From Flavobacterium pectinovorum (GTDB lineage: Bacteria > Bacteroidota > Bacteroidia > Flavobacteriales > Flavobacteriaceae): DNA of 64,000 nucleotides. The notes under the pieces are model-generated. The model was not told the origin of the DNA, did no database searches, and saw only the letters and a list, made by a program, of their open reading frames with translations. Position 1 is the first letter of the stretch. Each line of letters opens with the position of its first letter. Where the stretch lies: NCBI RefSeq assembly GCF_022802975.1, contig NZ_JAFEVZ010000002.1, positions 186,001 to 250,000 of the forward strand, given 5' to 3'. Shown one piece after another: positions 27,974-37,462 of this stretch. Made by a program: the position numbers and the translations under genes.

Positions 27974-28594
27974 ATGGAATTTTCATCAAAATTAATAGAA
28001 AAAGCTGTAAACGAAATGTCTCAGTTGCCTGGAATTGGTAAAAGAACAGCATTACGTTTAGTGCTTCATTTATTAAAACAGCCCAAGGAGCAAACAGGTT
28101 TTTTGTCTCAGGCGCTTTTAAACATGCGTGAGGATATAAAGTTTTGCGAAAATTGTCATAATATTTCGGATACAAAAGTGTGCGAAATTTGTGCTAATCA
28201 ATCAAGAAACCATCAGACTATTTGCGTTGTAGAGGATATCAGGGATGTGATGGCTATAGAAAATACCGGGCAGTATAAAGGGATTTACCATGTTTTAGGA
28301 GGGAAAATTTCTCCAATAGAGGGAGTTGGTCCAAGTCAGTTGAATATATTAAGTTTAGTTGAAAAAGTAAAGTTGGGTAAAGTTGTTGAGATTATTTTTG
28401 CCTTAAGTTCTACTATGGAAGGTGATACGACAAATTTTTATATTTACAAACAAATTTCCAATTCTGAAATTATAATTTCTACAATAGCAAGAGGAATTTC
28501 AGTAGGAGATGAATTAGAATACGCTGATGAAGTAACATTAGGTCGAAGTATTTTGCATCGTGTACCTTTTGAAAAAACATTCAAAAACAATTAA
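27974..28594 (+). CDS. recR: Recombination mediator protein RecR
   Basis: 206 residues. Part of the RecFOR complex that loads RecA onto gapped DNA. The N-terminal helix-hairpin-helix has [17 protein letters not shown], a C4 zinc finger (CENCHN...CEIC) is near residues 57-72, and the Toprim domain has [16 protein letters not shown] and [16 protein letters not shown]. The start is ATG 27974; the frame is open to a TTG at 27884, but the extra residues are not part of the family and overlap the intergenic spacer. A TATTTTTG box lies at 27961-27968. Confidence 0.95.
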   Translation: MEFSSKLIEKAVNEMSQLPGIGKRTALRLVLHLLKQPKEQTGFLSQALLNMREDIKFCENCHNISDTKVCEICANQSRNHQTICVVEDIRDVMAIENTGQYKGIYHVLGGKISPIEGVGPSQLNILSLVEKVKLGKVVEIIFALSSTMEGDTTNFYIYKQISNSEIIISTIARGISVGDELEYADEVTLGRSILHRVPFEKTFKNN

Positions 28595-28639
28595 ATAAAT
28601 GCGAATTAAGCGAGATTTCCTGAAGATTACAGGAATGGT

Positions 28640-28647
28640 TATATTTG
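28640..28647 (+). promoter_or_regulatory. -7 box of the first polysaccharide transcription unit
   Basis: TATATTTG fits TAnnTTTG and lies 17 bp before the ATG at 28665. No TTG is seen at -33. It supports 28665, not the in-frame ATG at 28599, as the start of the OPX gene. Confidence 0.5.
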
Positions 28648-28664
28648 CTTATAAAATTTTAAAA

Positions 28665-29456
28665 ATGACAAAAAACTGTTTTTATTTATTATTAATTAGT
28701 ACGTTTTTTACATCATGTATTCCTGTAAAAGATTTAGTGTATTTACAGGATAAAGGAACATCTACTAATGGAACTACAGTTTCTGCGGTTGAATCAAAGC
28801 CTTACAGGTTACAAGTTAACGATGTTTTAAGTATAGATATCAAAGCAATAGATTCTAAGTTAATAGCTATTTTTAAGCCTTCAGAGGAGGTTAACAGCAG
28901 TACTGGAAAATCTGAAACGGGATTATATTTCAATGGATTTAATGTGGATGATCATGGAAATATTAGAATGCCAATTTTAGGAGAAATGAATGTAATTGGA
29001 TACACACTTGAAGAAGTACGTGTTAGAATTGAAAAAAAATTATTGGAAGAATACTTTAAGGCAGAGGCAAATATATTTGTAACCGTAAAATTAGCAGGTT
29101 TCAGATATACAATAAACGGTGAAGTGGGATCTACAGGTACTAAAACATTATTTCAGGAGCATGTGAACATCATGGAGGCTATTGCAAATTCAGGAGATAT
29201 CACTACTGTGGGTAATAGAAAAGCGGTAACTATAATACGCCAGACACCTACAGGAGTACAAATGAATGATATCGATCTTACAGATGTAAATGTGATGAAA
29301 TCTCCTTACTATTACTTACAGCCTAATGATTATATTTATGTAAAGCCACTAAAACAAAAAACCTGGGGTACCGGTCAGACAGGAATACAATCTGTAGGTA
29401 CAATTATAACTTTATTATCTTTGGCGACAACCGTTTATTTATTATTGAAAAATTAA
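28665..29456 (+). CDS. Polysaccharide export (OPX/Wza-like) outer-membrane lipoprotein
   Basis: 263 residues. A lipoprotein signal (hydrophobic core to lipobox FTSC, Cys18) is followed by a poly_export domain (YRLQVNDVLSIDIKAIDSKL) and an SLBB-like segment (FRYTINGEVGSTGTKTLF). The C-terminal hydrophobic helix (IITLLSLATTVYLLLKN) may be the membrane-spanning helix. Starting at 28665 puts the lipobox at the expected distance. It is paired with the Wzc-like kinase 15 bp downstream, and the two should form the trans-envelope exporter. Confidence 0.9.
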   Translation: MTKNCFYLLLISTFFTSCIPVKDLVYLQDKGTSTNGTTVSAVESKPYRLQVNDVLSIDIKAIDSKLIAIFKPSEEVNSSTGKSETGLYFNGFNVDDHGNIRMPILGEMNVIGYTLEEVRVRIEKKLLEEYFKAEANIFVTVKLAGFRYTINGEVGSTGTKTLFQEHVNIMEAIANSGDITTVGNRKAVTIIRQTPTGVQMNDIDLTDVNVMKSPYYYLQPNDYIYVKPLKQKTWGTGQTGIQSVGTIITLLSLATTVYLLLKN

Positions 29457-29471
29457 AACGAAATACAAAAG

Positions 29472-31922
29472 ATGTTAGATATAAAAGATTTTTCCATTTT
29501 TGAAAATCATCCAAGCTTTGATTTTAAAGGTTTTTTGCTGAAAATAGCTGGGTATTGGAAATTATTTTTGGTGAGTTTGATTATTGCTTTTACCATTGCT
29601 TACCAGGTTAATATTCGTAAGGAAAAGATTTATGCAATGCAGACTTTAATTTCAATTAAAGAAGAAAGTAATCCTTTTTTTACTTCCAATACAAGTCTGG
29701 TTTTTAATTGGGGAGGTATTTCAGATCAGGTAAGTGGTATTTCGACTATTCTGCAGTCTAGGTCTCATAATGAATTGGTAGTAGATAAGTTGCAGTATTA
29801 TATAGACTATCTTGAAAAAGGCAAGTATAATATGCTTGATGTGTATGGTGCTGTCCCTTTTTATGTTAATATCGATAAAACAAAACCACAATTAGCCCGG
29901 ACATTAATTAGTGTTAAGTTTTTAAGCCCAAATGAATATGAAATTAGAGTTCCATTTGAAAATAACTCAGTTTCATTGCTTACCTATTCGGATAATACTT
30001 ATAGTAATACAGCTGTTCAGCCTGTAGAGTTTGTTAAAAGATACAAAGTTGGAGAGAGGGTTGTGTTGCCATTTTTAAATTGGAAACTTGAAATAGTAGA
30101 TAATCCCGGTATTTATAAAGGAAAAGAATATTTTGTCAGATTTAATGATTTTAACAGTACTGTTTCCCGTTACCGCGGAATAGGAGTAGATGCTGATCAA
30201 AAATCCGGCTCAATTTTGGCATTATCATTACAGGGGACAAATAAAGCAAGGATGGTAGAATATTTGAATTCTACTGTTAGGATGTTGATTAAGATTCAGT
30301 TAGATGGTAAGAATCAGTTTGCAACCAATACGATAAATTTTATTGACAGTACACTTGTAGCAATGGAGTCTCAACTGAAAGAAACAGGTAATGAGCTTAA
30401 GACTTTCAGAAAAGATAAAAATATATATACAATAGAACAGGGCGGCGAAAAAATTTCAGATAAAATTTTAGAATTTGATGTCGAAAAAGATGGAATAACA
30501 CGTAAAATAGCTTACTATAATTCCTTAAAAGCTTATCTTAATAATAGTGTAGACTATTCTAAGCTGCCTGCTCCGTCCGTTGCCGGAATTGAAGATCCTA
30601 ATATAGTTACTAACATTTCAAAACTTATTGCCCTGTCAACACAAAGATCTGAAATGTCTTATGCCGTAAAGAGCGATAAGATTTTTAAAGATTTTGATAA
30701 TCAAATGATTGCTATAAAGAATGTTTTGCTGGAAAATATAGCAACAGCTAAATCATCTTTGCAATATGATTTAGCCTTAATCAGTAATAAAATTGGCGAA
30801 AGTGAGAGTACCATCAAAAGACTTCCTGAAGAACAGCAAGAGTTACTGAAAATTAAAAGAAAATACGATTTAAGTGATAATATCTATAGTACATTTCTTC
30901 AAAAGAGAAATGAGGCAGATATAGTAAAAGCATCTAATTTGTCAGATATTCATTTTATAGATACTGCAAAAGATATTGGAGGAGGACTTATTGGTCCGAA
31001 AACATCTGTAAATTATGTATTGGCATTATTTTTAGGTTTTTTAATTCCTTTAATCATCGTTTTTTTACTTTTCTTTATTAACAATACAATTCAAAATACT
31101 GAGGATATTAGTAAACAATCGCAAATACCATTAATTGGTATTGTGGGGGTAAATAGAGAAGATACAAGTTTGGCAGTTTTCCAAAAACCAAAATCTGCAT
31201 TATCGGAAGCTTTTAGAGGAATTCGCTCGTCATTACAATTTTTGTACAAAAAAAAGCAGCTTGACGGTGCCAAAACGTTAATGATTACTTCGTCTATTAG
31301 TGGTGAAGGAAAAACATTTTGTTCTATAAATATTGCAACAGTTTTTGCTTTGAGTGAAAAAAAGACGGTTATAATTGGAATGGATTTAAGAAAACCAAGA
31401 TTGGCAGACGAATTCAATCTGGTGAACCAATATGGAGTTGTTAACTATTTAATTAAACAAAAGAGCCTGGCAGAAATTGTGAATAAGACTCAAATTCCGT
31501 ATCTGGATGTTATTCTTTCGGGGCCTATTCCTCCTAATCCTTCAGAATTAATTATAAGCGAAGTTATGGGAGAGTTTATTGATGAACTGAAAAAAACGTA
31601 TGATTATATTATTCTAGATACACCGCCGGTTGGCCTTGTTGCTGATGCATTAGAATTGGTTCAGTTTAGTGATGTTACACTTTATGTTGTAAGGCAAAAT
31701 TATTCGAAAAAAGAAATGATTACATTATTGAATAATCGTGTCAAAAGAGGTGAGTTAAGTAACGTTAGTATTGTTTTGAATGGTTTTGAAAATAAGGCTA
31801 AATACGGATCGACATATGGTTATGGGTATTATGGCAGTTATGGGGCGTATTCAAATGGTTATCATGATGAAGAAAAGAAAGTAAGTTTTCTAAATAATAT
31901 TTTAAAAACATTTAAAAAATAA
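29472..31922 (+). CDS. wzc: Wzc-type polysaccharide co-polymerase with tyrosine autokinase domain
   Basis: 816 residues. Wzz-like chain-length domain between two membrane helices (about 28-45 and 512-535), long periplasmic coiled-coil region between them, then a cytoplasmic BY-kinase. Walker A is SSISGEGKT (about 606-614), Walker A' is VIIGMDLRKPRL, Walker B is YIILDTPPVG (near 712). The C-terminus has a Tyr-rich cluster (YGYGYYGSYGAYSNGY), the autophosphorylation tail. It controls polymer length and export with the OPX protein upstream. No separate phosphatase gene is seen nearby. Confidence 0.94.
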   Translation: MLDIKDFSIFENHPSFDFKGFLLKIAGYWKLFLVSLIIAFTIAYQVNIRKEKIYAMQTLISIKEESNPFFTSNTSLVFNWGGISDQVSGISTILQSRSHNELVVDKLQYYIDYLEKGKYNMLDVYGAVPFYVNIDKTKPQLARTLISVKFLSPNEYEIRVPFENNSVSLLTYSDNTYSNTAVQPVEFVKRYKVGERVVLPFLNWKLEIVDNPGIYKGKEYFVRFNDFNSTVSRYRGIGVDADQKSGSILALSLQGTNKARMVEYLNSTVRMLIKIQLDGKNQFATNTINFIDSTLVAMESQLKETGNELKTFRKDKNIYTIEQGGEKISDKILEFDVEKDGITRKIAYYNSLKAYLNNSVDYSKLPAPSVAGIEDPNIVTNISKLIALSTQRSEMSYAVKSDKIFKDFDNQMIAIKNVLLENIATAKSSLQYDLALISNKIGESESTIKRLPEEQQELLKIKRKYDLSDNIYSTFLQKRNEADIVKASNLSDIHFIDTAKDIGGGLIGPKTSVNYVLALFLGFLIPLIIVFLLFFINNTIQNTEDISKQSQIPLIGIVGVNREDTSLAVFQKPKSALSEAFRGIRSSLQFLYKKKQLDGAKTLMITSSISGEGKTFCSINIATVFALSEKKTVIIGMDLRKPRLADEFNLVNQYGVVNYLIKQKSLAEIVNKTQIPYLDVILSGPIPPNPSELIISEVMGEFIDELKKTYDYIILDTPPVGLVADALELVQFSDVTLYVVRQNYSKKEMITLLNNRVKRGELSNVSIVLNGFENKAKYGSTYGYGYYGSYGAYSNGYHDEEKKVSFLNNILKTFKK

Positions 31923-31935
31923 TATTTTAAAATAG

Positions 31936-32919
31936 ATGAAAGCAAACATTCAAAATACTATTTTAATAACGGGGGGAGCTGGTTTTATAGGTTCTAACTT
32001 GTGCGAATATTTTTTAAATTCGGGGCAAAAAGTAATTTGCTTAGATAATTTTTCAACGGGTCACCATCACAATCTAAACGGTTTTATAACAAATCCGAAT
32101 TTCAAATTAATTGAAGGTGATATTCGAAGTATATCTGATTGTAATTTGGCTGTTAATGGAGTAGATTATGTATTGCATCAGGCAGCATTAGGTTCTGTGC
32201 CAAGATCAATAAATGATCCGATTACAACTAATGAGGTTAATGTTTCAGGATTTTTAAATATGCTGGTTGCATCACGTGATGCAAAAGTAAAGCGATTTAT
32301 TTATGCAGCAAGCTCTTCTACGTATGGTGATTCACAAGGCTTGCCTAAGGTAGAAGAAGTAATAGGAAAACCATTATCTCCTTATGCAATAACTAAATAT
32401 GTAAATGAATTATATGCTGAAATTTTTAGTAAAACGTATGGATTAGAAACTATTGGTTTGCGTTATTTTAATGTTTTTGGAAGAAGACAAGATCCTAAAG
32501 GTGCTTACGCAGCAGTAATTCCTAAATTTGTAATGCAATTAATGAATTACGAAAGTCCGGTGATTAATGGTAACGGAAATTACTCACGAGATTTTACTTA
32601 TATTGATAATGTAATTCAGATGAATGCTCTGGCAATTTCGTCTAATAATGCTGAAGCTACTAATACTGTTTATAATACAGCATTTGGAGATAGAAATACT
32701 TTGAATGATTTAGTTCAATATTTGAAAAAGTATTTAACCGAATTTGATTCAAAAATAGCAGATGTGCCTATTGTTTATGGTGAAACAAGAATTGGAGATA
32801 TTCCACATTCATTAGCAAGTATAGAAAAAGCAAAAACAATGTTGGGATATAATCCTCAATATTCACTTGATGAAGGGTTGAAAGAGGCAGTATATTGGTA
32901 CTGGAATAATTTAAAATAA
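31936..32919 (+). CDS. tviC: UDP-GlcNAc / UDP-GlcNAcA C4-epimerase, TviC/WbpP type
   Basis: 327-residue extended short-chain dehydrogenase/reductase. NAD site [10 protein letters not shown] is at residues 12-21, the catalytic SSSTYGD and YAITKYVNE (YxxxK) follow, and the stretch [20 protein letters not shown] is the hallmark of the WbpP/TviC subgroup that prefers N-acetylated sugars. With the TviB-type dehydrogenase 2.2 kb downstream it would supply UDP-GalNAcA, as in the Salmonella Vi and P. aeruginosa O6 pathways. The two partners lie in different transcription units here. Confidence 0.88.
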   Translation: MKANIQNTILITGGAGFIGSNLCEYFLNSGQKVICLDNFSTGHHHNLNGFITNPNFKLIEGDIRSISDCNLAVNGVDYVLHQAALGSVPRSINDPITTNEVNVSGFLNMLVASRDAKVKRFIYAASSSTYGDSQGLPKVEEVIGKPLSPYAITKYVNELYAEIFSKTYGLETIGLRYFNVFGRRQDPKGAYAAVIPKFVMQLMNYESPVINGNGNYSRDFTYIDNVIQMNALAISSNNAEATNTVYNTAFGDRNTLNDLVQYLKKYLTEFDSKIADVPIVYGETRIGDIPHSLASIEKAKTMLGYNPQYSLDEGLKEAVYWYWNNLK

Positions 32920-32941
32920 AAAGGAAGCATATAAAGAAAAT

Positions 32942-34333
32942 ATGAAAATCACAAAAATTTGTTGCATCGGTGCAGGTTATGTAGGAGGTCCAACGATGGC
33001 AGTAATTGCACAAAAATGTCCACATATTCAAGTAACTGTTGTTGATTTGAATGAACAAAGAATTAAAGACTGGAATGATCCAAATACAGATAATATTCCA
33101 ATTTATGAGCCTGGTCTTTCTGAAATTGTAGCTGAGGCGAGAGGTAGAAATCTTTTCTTTTCGACCGATGTAGATAAGGCTATTGATGAGGCAGATGTTA
33201 TTTTTATCTCTGTGAATACACCAACCAAGACTTATGGAAAAGGTAAAGGAATGGCTGCTGATCTGAAATATATAGAATTGTGTGCCAGACAAATAGCAAA
33301 AGTTTCTAAAAGCCATAAAATAGTAGTAGAAAAATCGACTTTACCTGTACGTACTGCCGAAGCTATAAAAAGTATTTTGGATAATACCGGAAACGGAGTT
33401 CAGTTTCAGATTCTTTCTAATCCTGAATTTTTAGCTGAAGGAACTGCGGTTACAGATTTATTAAATCCAGATAGAATTCTTATTGGAGGAGATTCAACAC
33501 CGGAGGGACAAGCTGCAATTAATGCTTTAGTTAATGTTTATGCTAATTGGGTGAGTAAAGATAAAATTCTAACAACAAATGTTTGGTCGTCTGAATTATC
33601 TAAACTTACAGCAAATGCTTTTTTAGCGCAACGTATATCATCGATTAATGCAATGTCTGAATTGTGTGAGAAAACGGGTGCAGATGTAAATGAGGTGGCT
33701 CGCGCTATTGGAATGGACAGTCGTATTGGTTCTAAGTTTTTAAAGGCTTCTGTAGGATTTGGAGGTTCTTGTTTTCAAAAGGATATTCTGAATTTGGTTT
33801 ACATTGCAAAATCTTACGGATTAAATGAAGTTGCTGATTACTGGGAGCAGGTAATCATTATGAATGATTATCAAAAGAGAAGATTTTCAAATAAAATTGT
33901 TCAGATTTTGTATAACACAGTAGCCGATAAAAAAATAACTTTTTTAGGATGGGCATTTAAAAAAGATACAAATGATACTCGTGAATCTGCGGCAATATAT
34001 GTAGCAGATGATTTGATTAATGAGCAGGCAAAAATCTCAGTTTATGATCCAAAGGTGTCAAAAAATAAAATTTTAAGTGATTTAGATTATTTAGAAACGA
34101 GAAAGTCTTCAGAAAATGAGGATGCTGTTTTAACATTTGAAAATCCTTATGAGGCATGTAAAGACGCACATGCTATTGCAATACTTACAGAATGGGATGA
34201 ATTTACAAAATACGATTGGCAAAAAATATATGATGGTATGCAAAAGCCGGCTTTTGTTTTTGATGGAAGAAATATATTAAATGCCAAAGAATTAAAATCA
34301 ATTGGTTTTATTTACAATGCAATAGGTTCTTAA
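32942..34333 (+). CDS. ugd: UDP-glucose 6-dehydrogenase, eukaryote-like long form
   Basis: 463 residues, oxidising UDP-glucose to UDP-glucuronic acid with two NAD. The N-terminal [40 protein letters not shown] and [19 protein letters not shown] are far closer to animal and plant UGDH than to the short bacterial Ugd. The catalytic Cys is C277 in [10 protein letters not shown], nearly the same number as human Cys276. Placed between the epimerase and the NusG paralogue; it supplies GlcA for the polymer. Confidence 0.93.
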   Translation: MKITKICCIGAGYVGGPTMAVIAQKCPHIQVTVVDLNEQRIKDWNDPNTDNIPIYEPGLSEIVAEARGRNLFFSTDVDKAIDEADVIFISVNTPTKTYGKGKGMAADLKYIELCARQIAKVSKSHKIVVEKSTLPVRTAEAIKSILDNTGNGVQFQILSNPEFLAEGTAVTDLLNPDRILIGGDSTPEGQAAINALVNVYANWVSKDKILTTNVWSSELSKLTANAFLAQRISSINAMSELCEKTGADVNEVARAIGMDSRIGSKFLKASVGFGGSCFQKDILNLVYIAKSYGLNEVADYWEQVIIMNDYQKRRFSNKIVQILYNTVADKKITFLGWAFKKDTNDTRESAAIYVADDLINEQAKISVYDPKVSKNKILSDLDYLETRKSSENEDAVLTFENPYEACKDAHAIAILTEWDEFTKYDWQKIYDGMQKPAFVFDGRNILNAKELKSIGFIYNAIGS

Positions 34334-34345
34334 AAAATAAATCAC

Positions 34346-34822
34346 ATGAATTGGTATGTTGTTTATACGAAACCTAAATGGGAAAAAAAAGTTGCCGAAA
34401 AGTTAAATGAAATAGGAATTGAATGCTATTGTCCTTTAATTACTCAGGTAAAACAATGGTCTGACAGAAAGAAAAAAGTTGAAGTTCCTCTTTTTAATTC
34501 TTATGTTTTTGTTCAATTATCAGATAAAGATAGGAATTCAGTATTTCAGGTTGCAGGGACAATACGTTATTTATTTTGGTTAGGAAAAGCGGCAATCGTT
34601 CGAAATGAAGAAATTGCAACGATTAAAAAAAGCCTTTCAGATACCAAAATTTTGGATATTTCTGTAGAGCCATATAAAAAAGGAGATAAGATAAAACTAG
34701 AAACTGGAGTTTTTAATAGTCAGGATGCAATTGTTCAAGAGGTAACAAATACTCATTATATTTTGGTTTTAGAATCTTTAGGGTGTGTTTTAAAAATAAA
34801 ATATAAAAAAGATGTTTTGTAA
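34346..34822 (+). CDS. UpxY/RfaH-type NusG paralogue (transcription antiterminator)
   Basis: 158 residues. N-terminal NGN domain (WYVVYTKPKWEKKVAEKL, then PLFNSYVFVQL and GTIRYLFWLGKAA) and a C-terminal KOW-like domain (GDKIKLETGVFNSQDAIVQE). This is the UpxY/LoaP/RfaH group of locus-specific NusG paralogues that let RNA polymerase read through long surface-polysaccharide operons. In Bacteroides, upxY genes are first in the capsule operon; here the gene is last in the first unit, just before a terminator and a new promoter. Confidence 0.88.
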   Translation: MNWYVVYTKPKWEKKVAEKLNEIGIECYCPLITQVKQWSDRKKKVEVPLFNSYVFVQLSDKDRNSVFQVAGTIRYLFWLGKAAIVRNEEIATIKKSLSDTKILDISVEPYKKGDKIKLETGVFNSQDAIVQEVTNTHYILVLESLGCVLKIKYKKDVL

Positions 34823-34896
34823 TTTTAAATAAAAAAAAACGATCACTTCTTTGTTTAAAAAGGTTATTGAGATTTACGATTGAGATAAAATTAAAG

Positions 34897-34939
34897 AAAG
34901 CGAAAATCATTAAATTTAGTGATTTTTAGCTTTTTTTTT
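34897..34939 (+). terminator. Terminator after the NusG paralogue
   Basis: AAAGC (34897-34901) pairs with GCTTT (34929-34933), and AAAATCA (34903-34909) pairs with TGATTTT (34920-34926) across a small internal loop. Nine T residues start at 34931. It closes the first polysaccharide unit. Confidence 0.75.
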
Positions 34940-35017
34940 GGTCAGATTCTTTTTTGTTTGCTGACTTATAGGTTTTTAAAGTTAATTTTTTAGGTTAATT
35001 ATAAGATTTTTTAAGGG
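34940..35017. other. Spacer between terminator and tviB promoter
   Basis: About 80 bp of T-rich non-coding DNA inside the 314-bp gap between the NusG paralogue and the TviB-type gene. Apart from the flanking terminator and promoter I see no gene or convincing hairpin in it. Confidence 0.5.
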
Positions 35018-35048
35018 TTGATAAAATTGACTTATTGTGCTATATTTG
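35018..35048 (+). promoter_or_regulatory. Promoter of the second polysaccharide unit (tviB onward)
   Basis: TTG at 35018-35020 and TATATTTG at 35041-35048 with a 20-bp spacer, a full match to the Bacteroidota pattern. It gives a leader of about 80 nt before the ATG at 35137. This leader is a plausible place for the upstream NusG paralogue to act. Confidence 0.78.
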
Positions 35049-35136
35049 CTGAAATTGAATTCTTCGATATTCATGTCATAAATGTGACTTTGGATTGCGA
35101 AGCCGTGCAATGTTACAAACGAAATTAAGGAAAAAT

Positions 35137-36420
35137 ATGAATAATAACGTGAAAATAGCCGTTATTGGATTAGGTTATGTAGGTTTGCCTTTGGCTCGTT
35201 TATTTGCTACAAAATATCCTGTAGTAGGGTTTGATATTAATGAATCAAGAGTTGTAAGTTTAAAGCAGGGAATCGATACGACATTAGAAGTTGAAGACGC
35301 TGTTTTACAAGACGTATTAATTGATACAGTAAATGAAAAAAAAGGTCTTTATTGTACTTCAGATATAAAAAATATTGCCAATTGTAATTATTTTATAATT
35401 ACTGTTCCAACCCCTGTTGACAGAAATAATAGACCAGATTTAACTCCGTTGTATAAAGCGAGTGAGGCAGTGGGTAAGATACTAAAACAAGGTGACATTG
35501 TAATTTATGAATCTACAGTTTATCCTGGTGTAACAGAGGAGAAATGCGTTCCGGTTTTAGAAAAAATATCAGGATTAGAATTTAATGTAGACTTTTTTGC
35601 AGGATATTCACCAGAAAGAATTAATCCCGGAGATAAAGAGCATACTGTAGATAAAATTCTGAAAATTACCTCTGGCTCTACCTCTGAAATAGGCTTAAAA
35701 GTAGATGCACTTTATAAATCGGTTATTACCGCGGGAACATATTTAGCACCTACAATAAAAGTTGCTGAAGCGGCTAAAGTAATTGAAAACTCACAACGGG
35801 ATATTAATATTGCTTTTGTAAACGAGCTTGCTAAAATATTCAATTTAATGAATATAGATACTCAGGAAGTATTAGCAGCTGCTGGAACAAAATGGAATTT
35901 CCTGCCTTTTAAACCAGGTTTAGTAGGCGGGCATTGTATAGGTGTTGATCCTTATTATCTGGCACAAAGAGCACAAGAATTTGGATATCATCCTGAAATA
36001 ATTTTGGCCGGACGCCGTTTAAACGATAGCATGGGCGAGTATATAGCATCTCAGGTAGTAAAACTAATGATAAAAAAAGGTGTTTCGGTAAACAATGCAG
36101 AACTTTTGATGCTTGGAATTACCTTTAAAGAAAACTGTCCGGATGTTCGCAATACTAAAATCGTAGATGTCGTAAGAGCGTTAAAAGAATACGGAATTTC
36201 AGTTACAATATATGATCCTATAGCAAATATTGAAGAGGTTAAAAAAGAATATGGATTAACAACTATAAATATTGTTCCAAAAGAAAAATTTGATGCAATA
36301 GTTTTAGGAGTAGCGCATTCTGAATTTTTAAAGTTAGATTTTGTAGAAATTCAAAAAGCAAATAGTTTAATATATGATGTAAAAGGAGTTTTAGGAACTA
36401 TAGCTGATAATAGATTATAG
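35137..36420 (+). CDS. tviB: UDP-N-acetylglucosamine 6-dehydrogenase, TviB/WbpO type
   Basis: 427 residues of the nucleotide-sugar dehydrogenase family. N-terminal NAD site KIAVIGLGYVGLPLARLFA, central GYSPERINPGDKEH, catalytic Cys C267 in GGHCIGVDPYY, and C-terminal domain starting MLGITFKENCPDVRNTKI. The SPERINPGDK and FKENCPDVRN forms match Vi-antigen TviB and WbpO, which oxidise UDP-GlcNAc or UDP-GalNAc. The start is ATG 35137; in-frame candidates at 35110 and 35095 add non-family residues. First gene of the second unit. Confidence 0.9.
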   Translation: MNNNVKIAVIGLGYVGLPLARLFATKYPVVGFDINESRVVSLKQGIDTTLEVEDAVLQDVLIDTVNEKKGLYCTSDIKNIANCNYFIITVPTPVDRNNRPDLTPLYKASEAVGKILKQGDIVIYESTVYPGVTEEKCVPVLEKISGLEFNVDFFAGYSPERINPGDKEHTVDKILKITSGSTSEIGLKVDALYKSVITAGTYLAPTIKVAEAAKVIENSQRDINIAFVNELAKIFNLMNIDTQEVLAAAGTKWNFLPFKPGLVGGHCIGVDPYYLAQRAQEFGYHPEIILAGRRLNDSMGEYIASQVVKLMIKKGVSVNNAELLMLGITFKENCPDVRNTKIVDVVRALKEYGISVTIYDPIANIEEVKKEYGLTTINIVPKEKFDAIVLGVAHSEFLKLDFVEIQKANSLIYDVKGVLGTIADNRL

Positions 36421-36450
36421 TTTTTAAACTCTTTTTTTATTTAGAAAAAA

Positions 36451-37458
36451 ATGAACGAAAACAATTCAATTACACATGTTATTTTAACTGGAGGTGTAGG
36501 TAGTAGATTATGGCCGCTTTCTCGTAAAAGTCAGCCTAAGCAATATTTGGAGATATTTGAAGGAAAATCTTTGTTTGAAATGACTGTTGAACGAAATAGT
36601 CATCTGGCAAATAATGTGATGGTAGTTGGAAATGTTGATAACCATCATTTAAGTGGTGTGGTAATGGAGAAATCTAAAACTTCATATATTAATATCGTTG
36701 AAGCTACCCCAAGAAACACGGCTGCTGCGATTGCATTTGCCGCTTTTGCTTCAGATCCGGAAGATATATTGATTATAACACCATCTGATCATATTATTGA
36801 TAAAATGGAAGATTATAATAATGCTATAAATCTGGCAATTTCAAAAGCCAGGGAAGGTTTTATTGTAACTTTTGGAATCATTCCAACCAAACCAGAAACA
36901 GGTTATGGTTATATAGAATCAAAAGGAGATAAGGTTATTTCATTTAGAGAAAAACCAAACGAGACAACGGCTAAAGATTTTATTGCAAAAGGTAATTTCT
37001 TATGGAATAGCGGAATGTTTTGTTTTAAAGCAAGTGTTCTTCTCGATGAATTGAAACAATTTCAGCCTGAAGTTTATGAAAAGTCTAAGATAGTTTGGGA
37101 GTCAAGCAAAGAGGGTTTTTTAGATTTAGATGCATCTTTGGAAATTCCATCTATCAGTATTGATTATGCTGTTATGGAACGCAGTAAGAAAATTAAAGTT
37201 GTTCCTGCATCATTTTCATGGTCAGATTTAGGTTCCTTTGAATCAGTTTATGATTATTTGGTTTCAAAAGGACATCCAATAGATAAAAACGGCAATATGG
37301 TTATCGGTTGTGATAAATACACTACTTTTTTAGGATTAAAAAACACGATTTTTGTTTATACAGCTACGGCTAATTTAATTTTGCAAAAAGAGAGTTCTCA
37401 GGACGTAAAAGACATATATAGCGCATTGGAAAAACAAAACTCAGAATTATTAAATTAA
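36451..37458 (+). CDS. manC: Mannose-1-phosphate guanylyltransferase (single-domain)
   Basis: 335 residues, forming GDP-mannose from mannose-1-phosphate and GTP. HVILTGGVGSRLWPLSRKSQ is the nucleotide-binding signature, followed by TPRNTAAAIAFAAF, FREKPNETTAKDF and NFLWNSGMFCFKA. It lacks the C-terminal phosphomannose isomerase domain of the bifunctional form. No phosphomannomutase or GDP-mannose 4,6-dehydratase gene is in the window, so GDP-mannose could be used directly or modified by enzymes encoded elsewhere. Confidence 0.93.
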   Translation: MNENNSITHVILTGGVGSRLWPLSRKSQPKQYLEIFEGKSLFEMTVERNSHLANNVMVVGNVDNHHLSGVVMEKSKTSYINIVEATPRNTAAAIAFAAFASDPEDILIITPSDHIIDKMEDYNNAINLAISKAREGFIVTFGIIPTKPETGYGYIESKGDKVISFREKPNETTAKDFIAKGNFLWNSGMFCFKASVLLDELKQFQPEVYEKSKIVWESSKEGFLDLDASLEIPSISIDYAVMERSKKIKVVPASFSWSDLGSFESVYDYLVSKGHPIDKNGNMVIGCDKYTTFLGLKNTIFVYTATANLILQKESSQDVKDIYSALEKQNSELLN

Positions 37459-37462
37459 TAAA

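Noticed and set aside
32768..33316. A 182-codon open frame on the minus strand under the epimerase/UDP-glucose dehydrogenase genes
   Set aside because: It lies opposite two strongly conserved plus-strand genes, has no family resemblance, and its composition is what their antisense would give.
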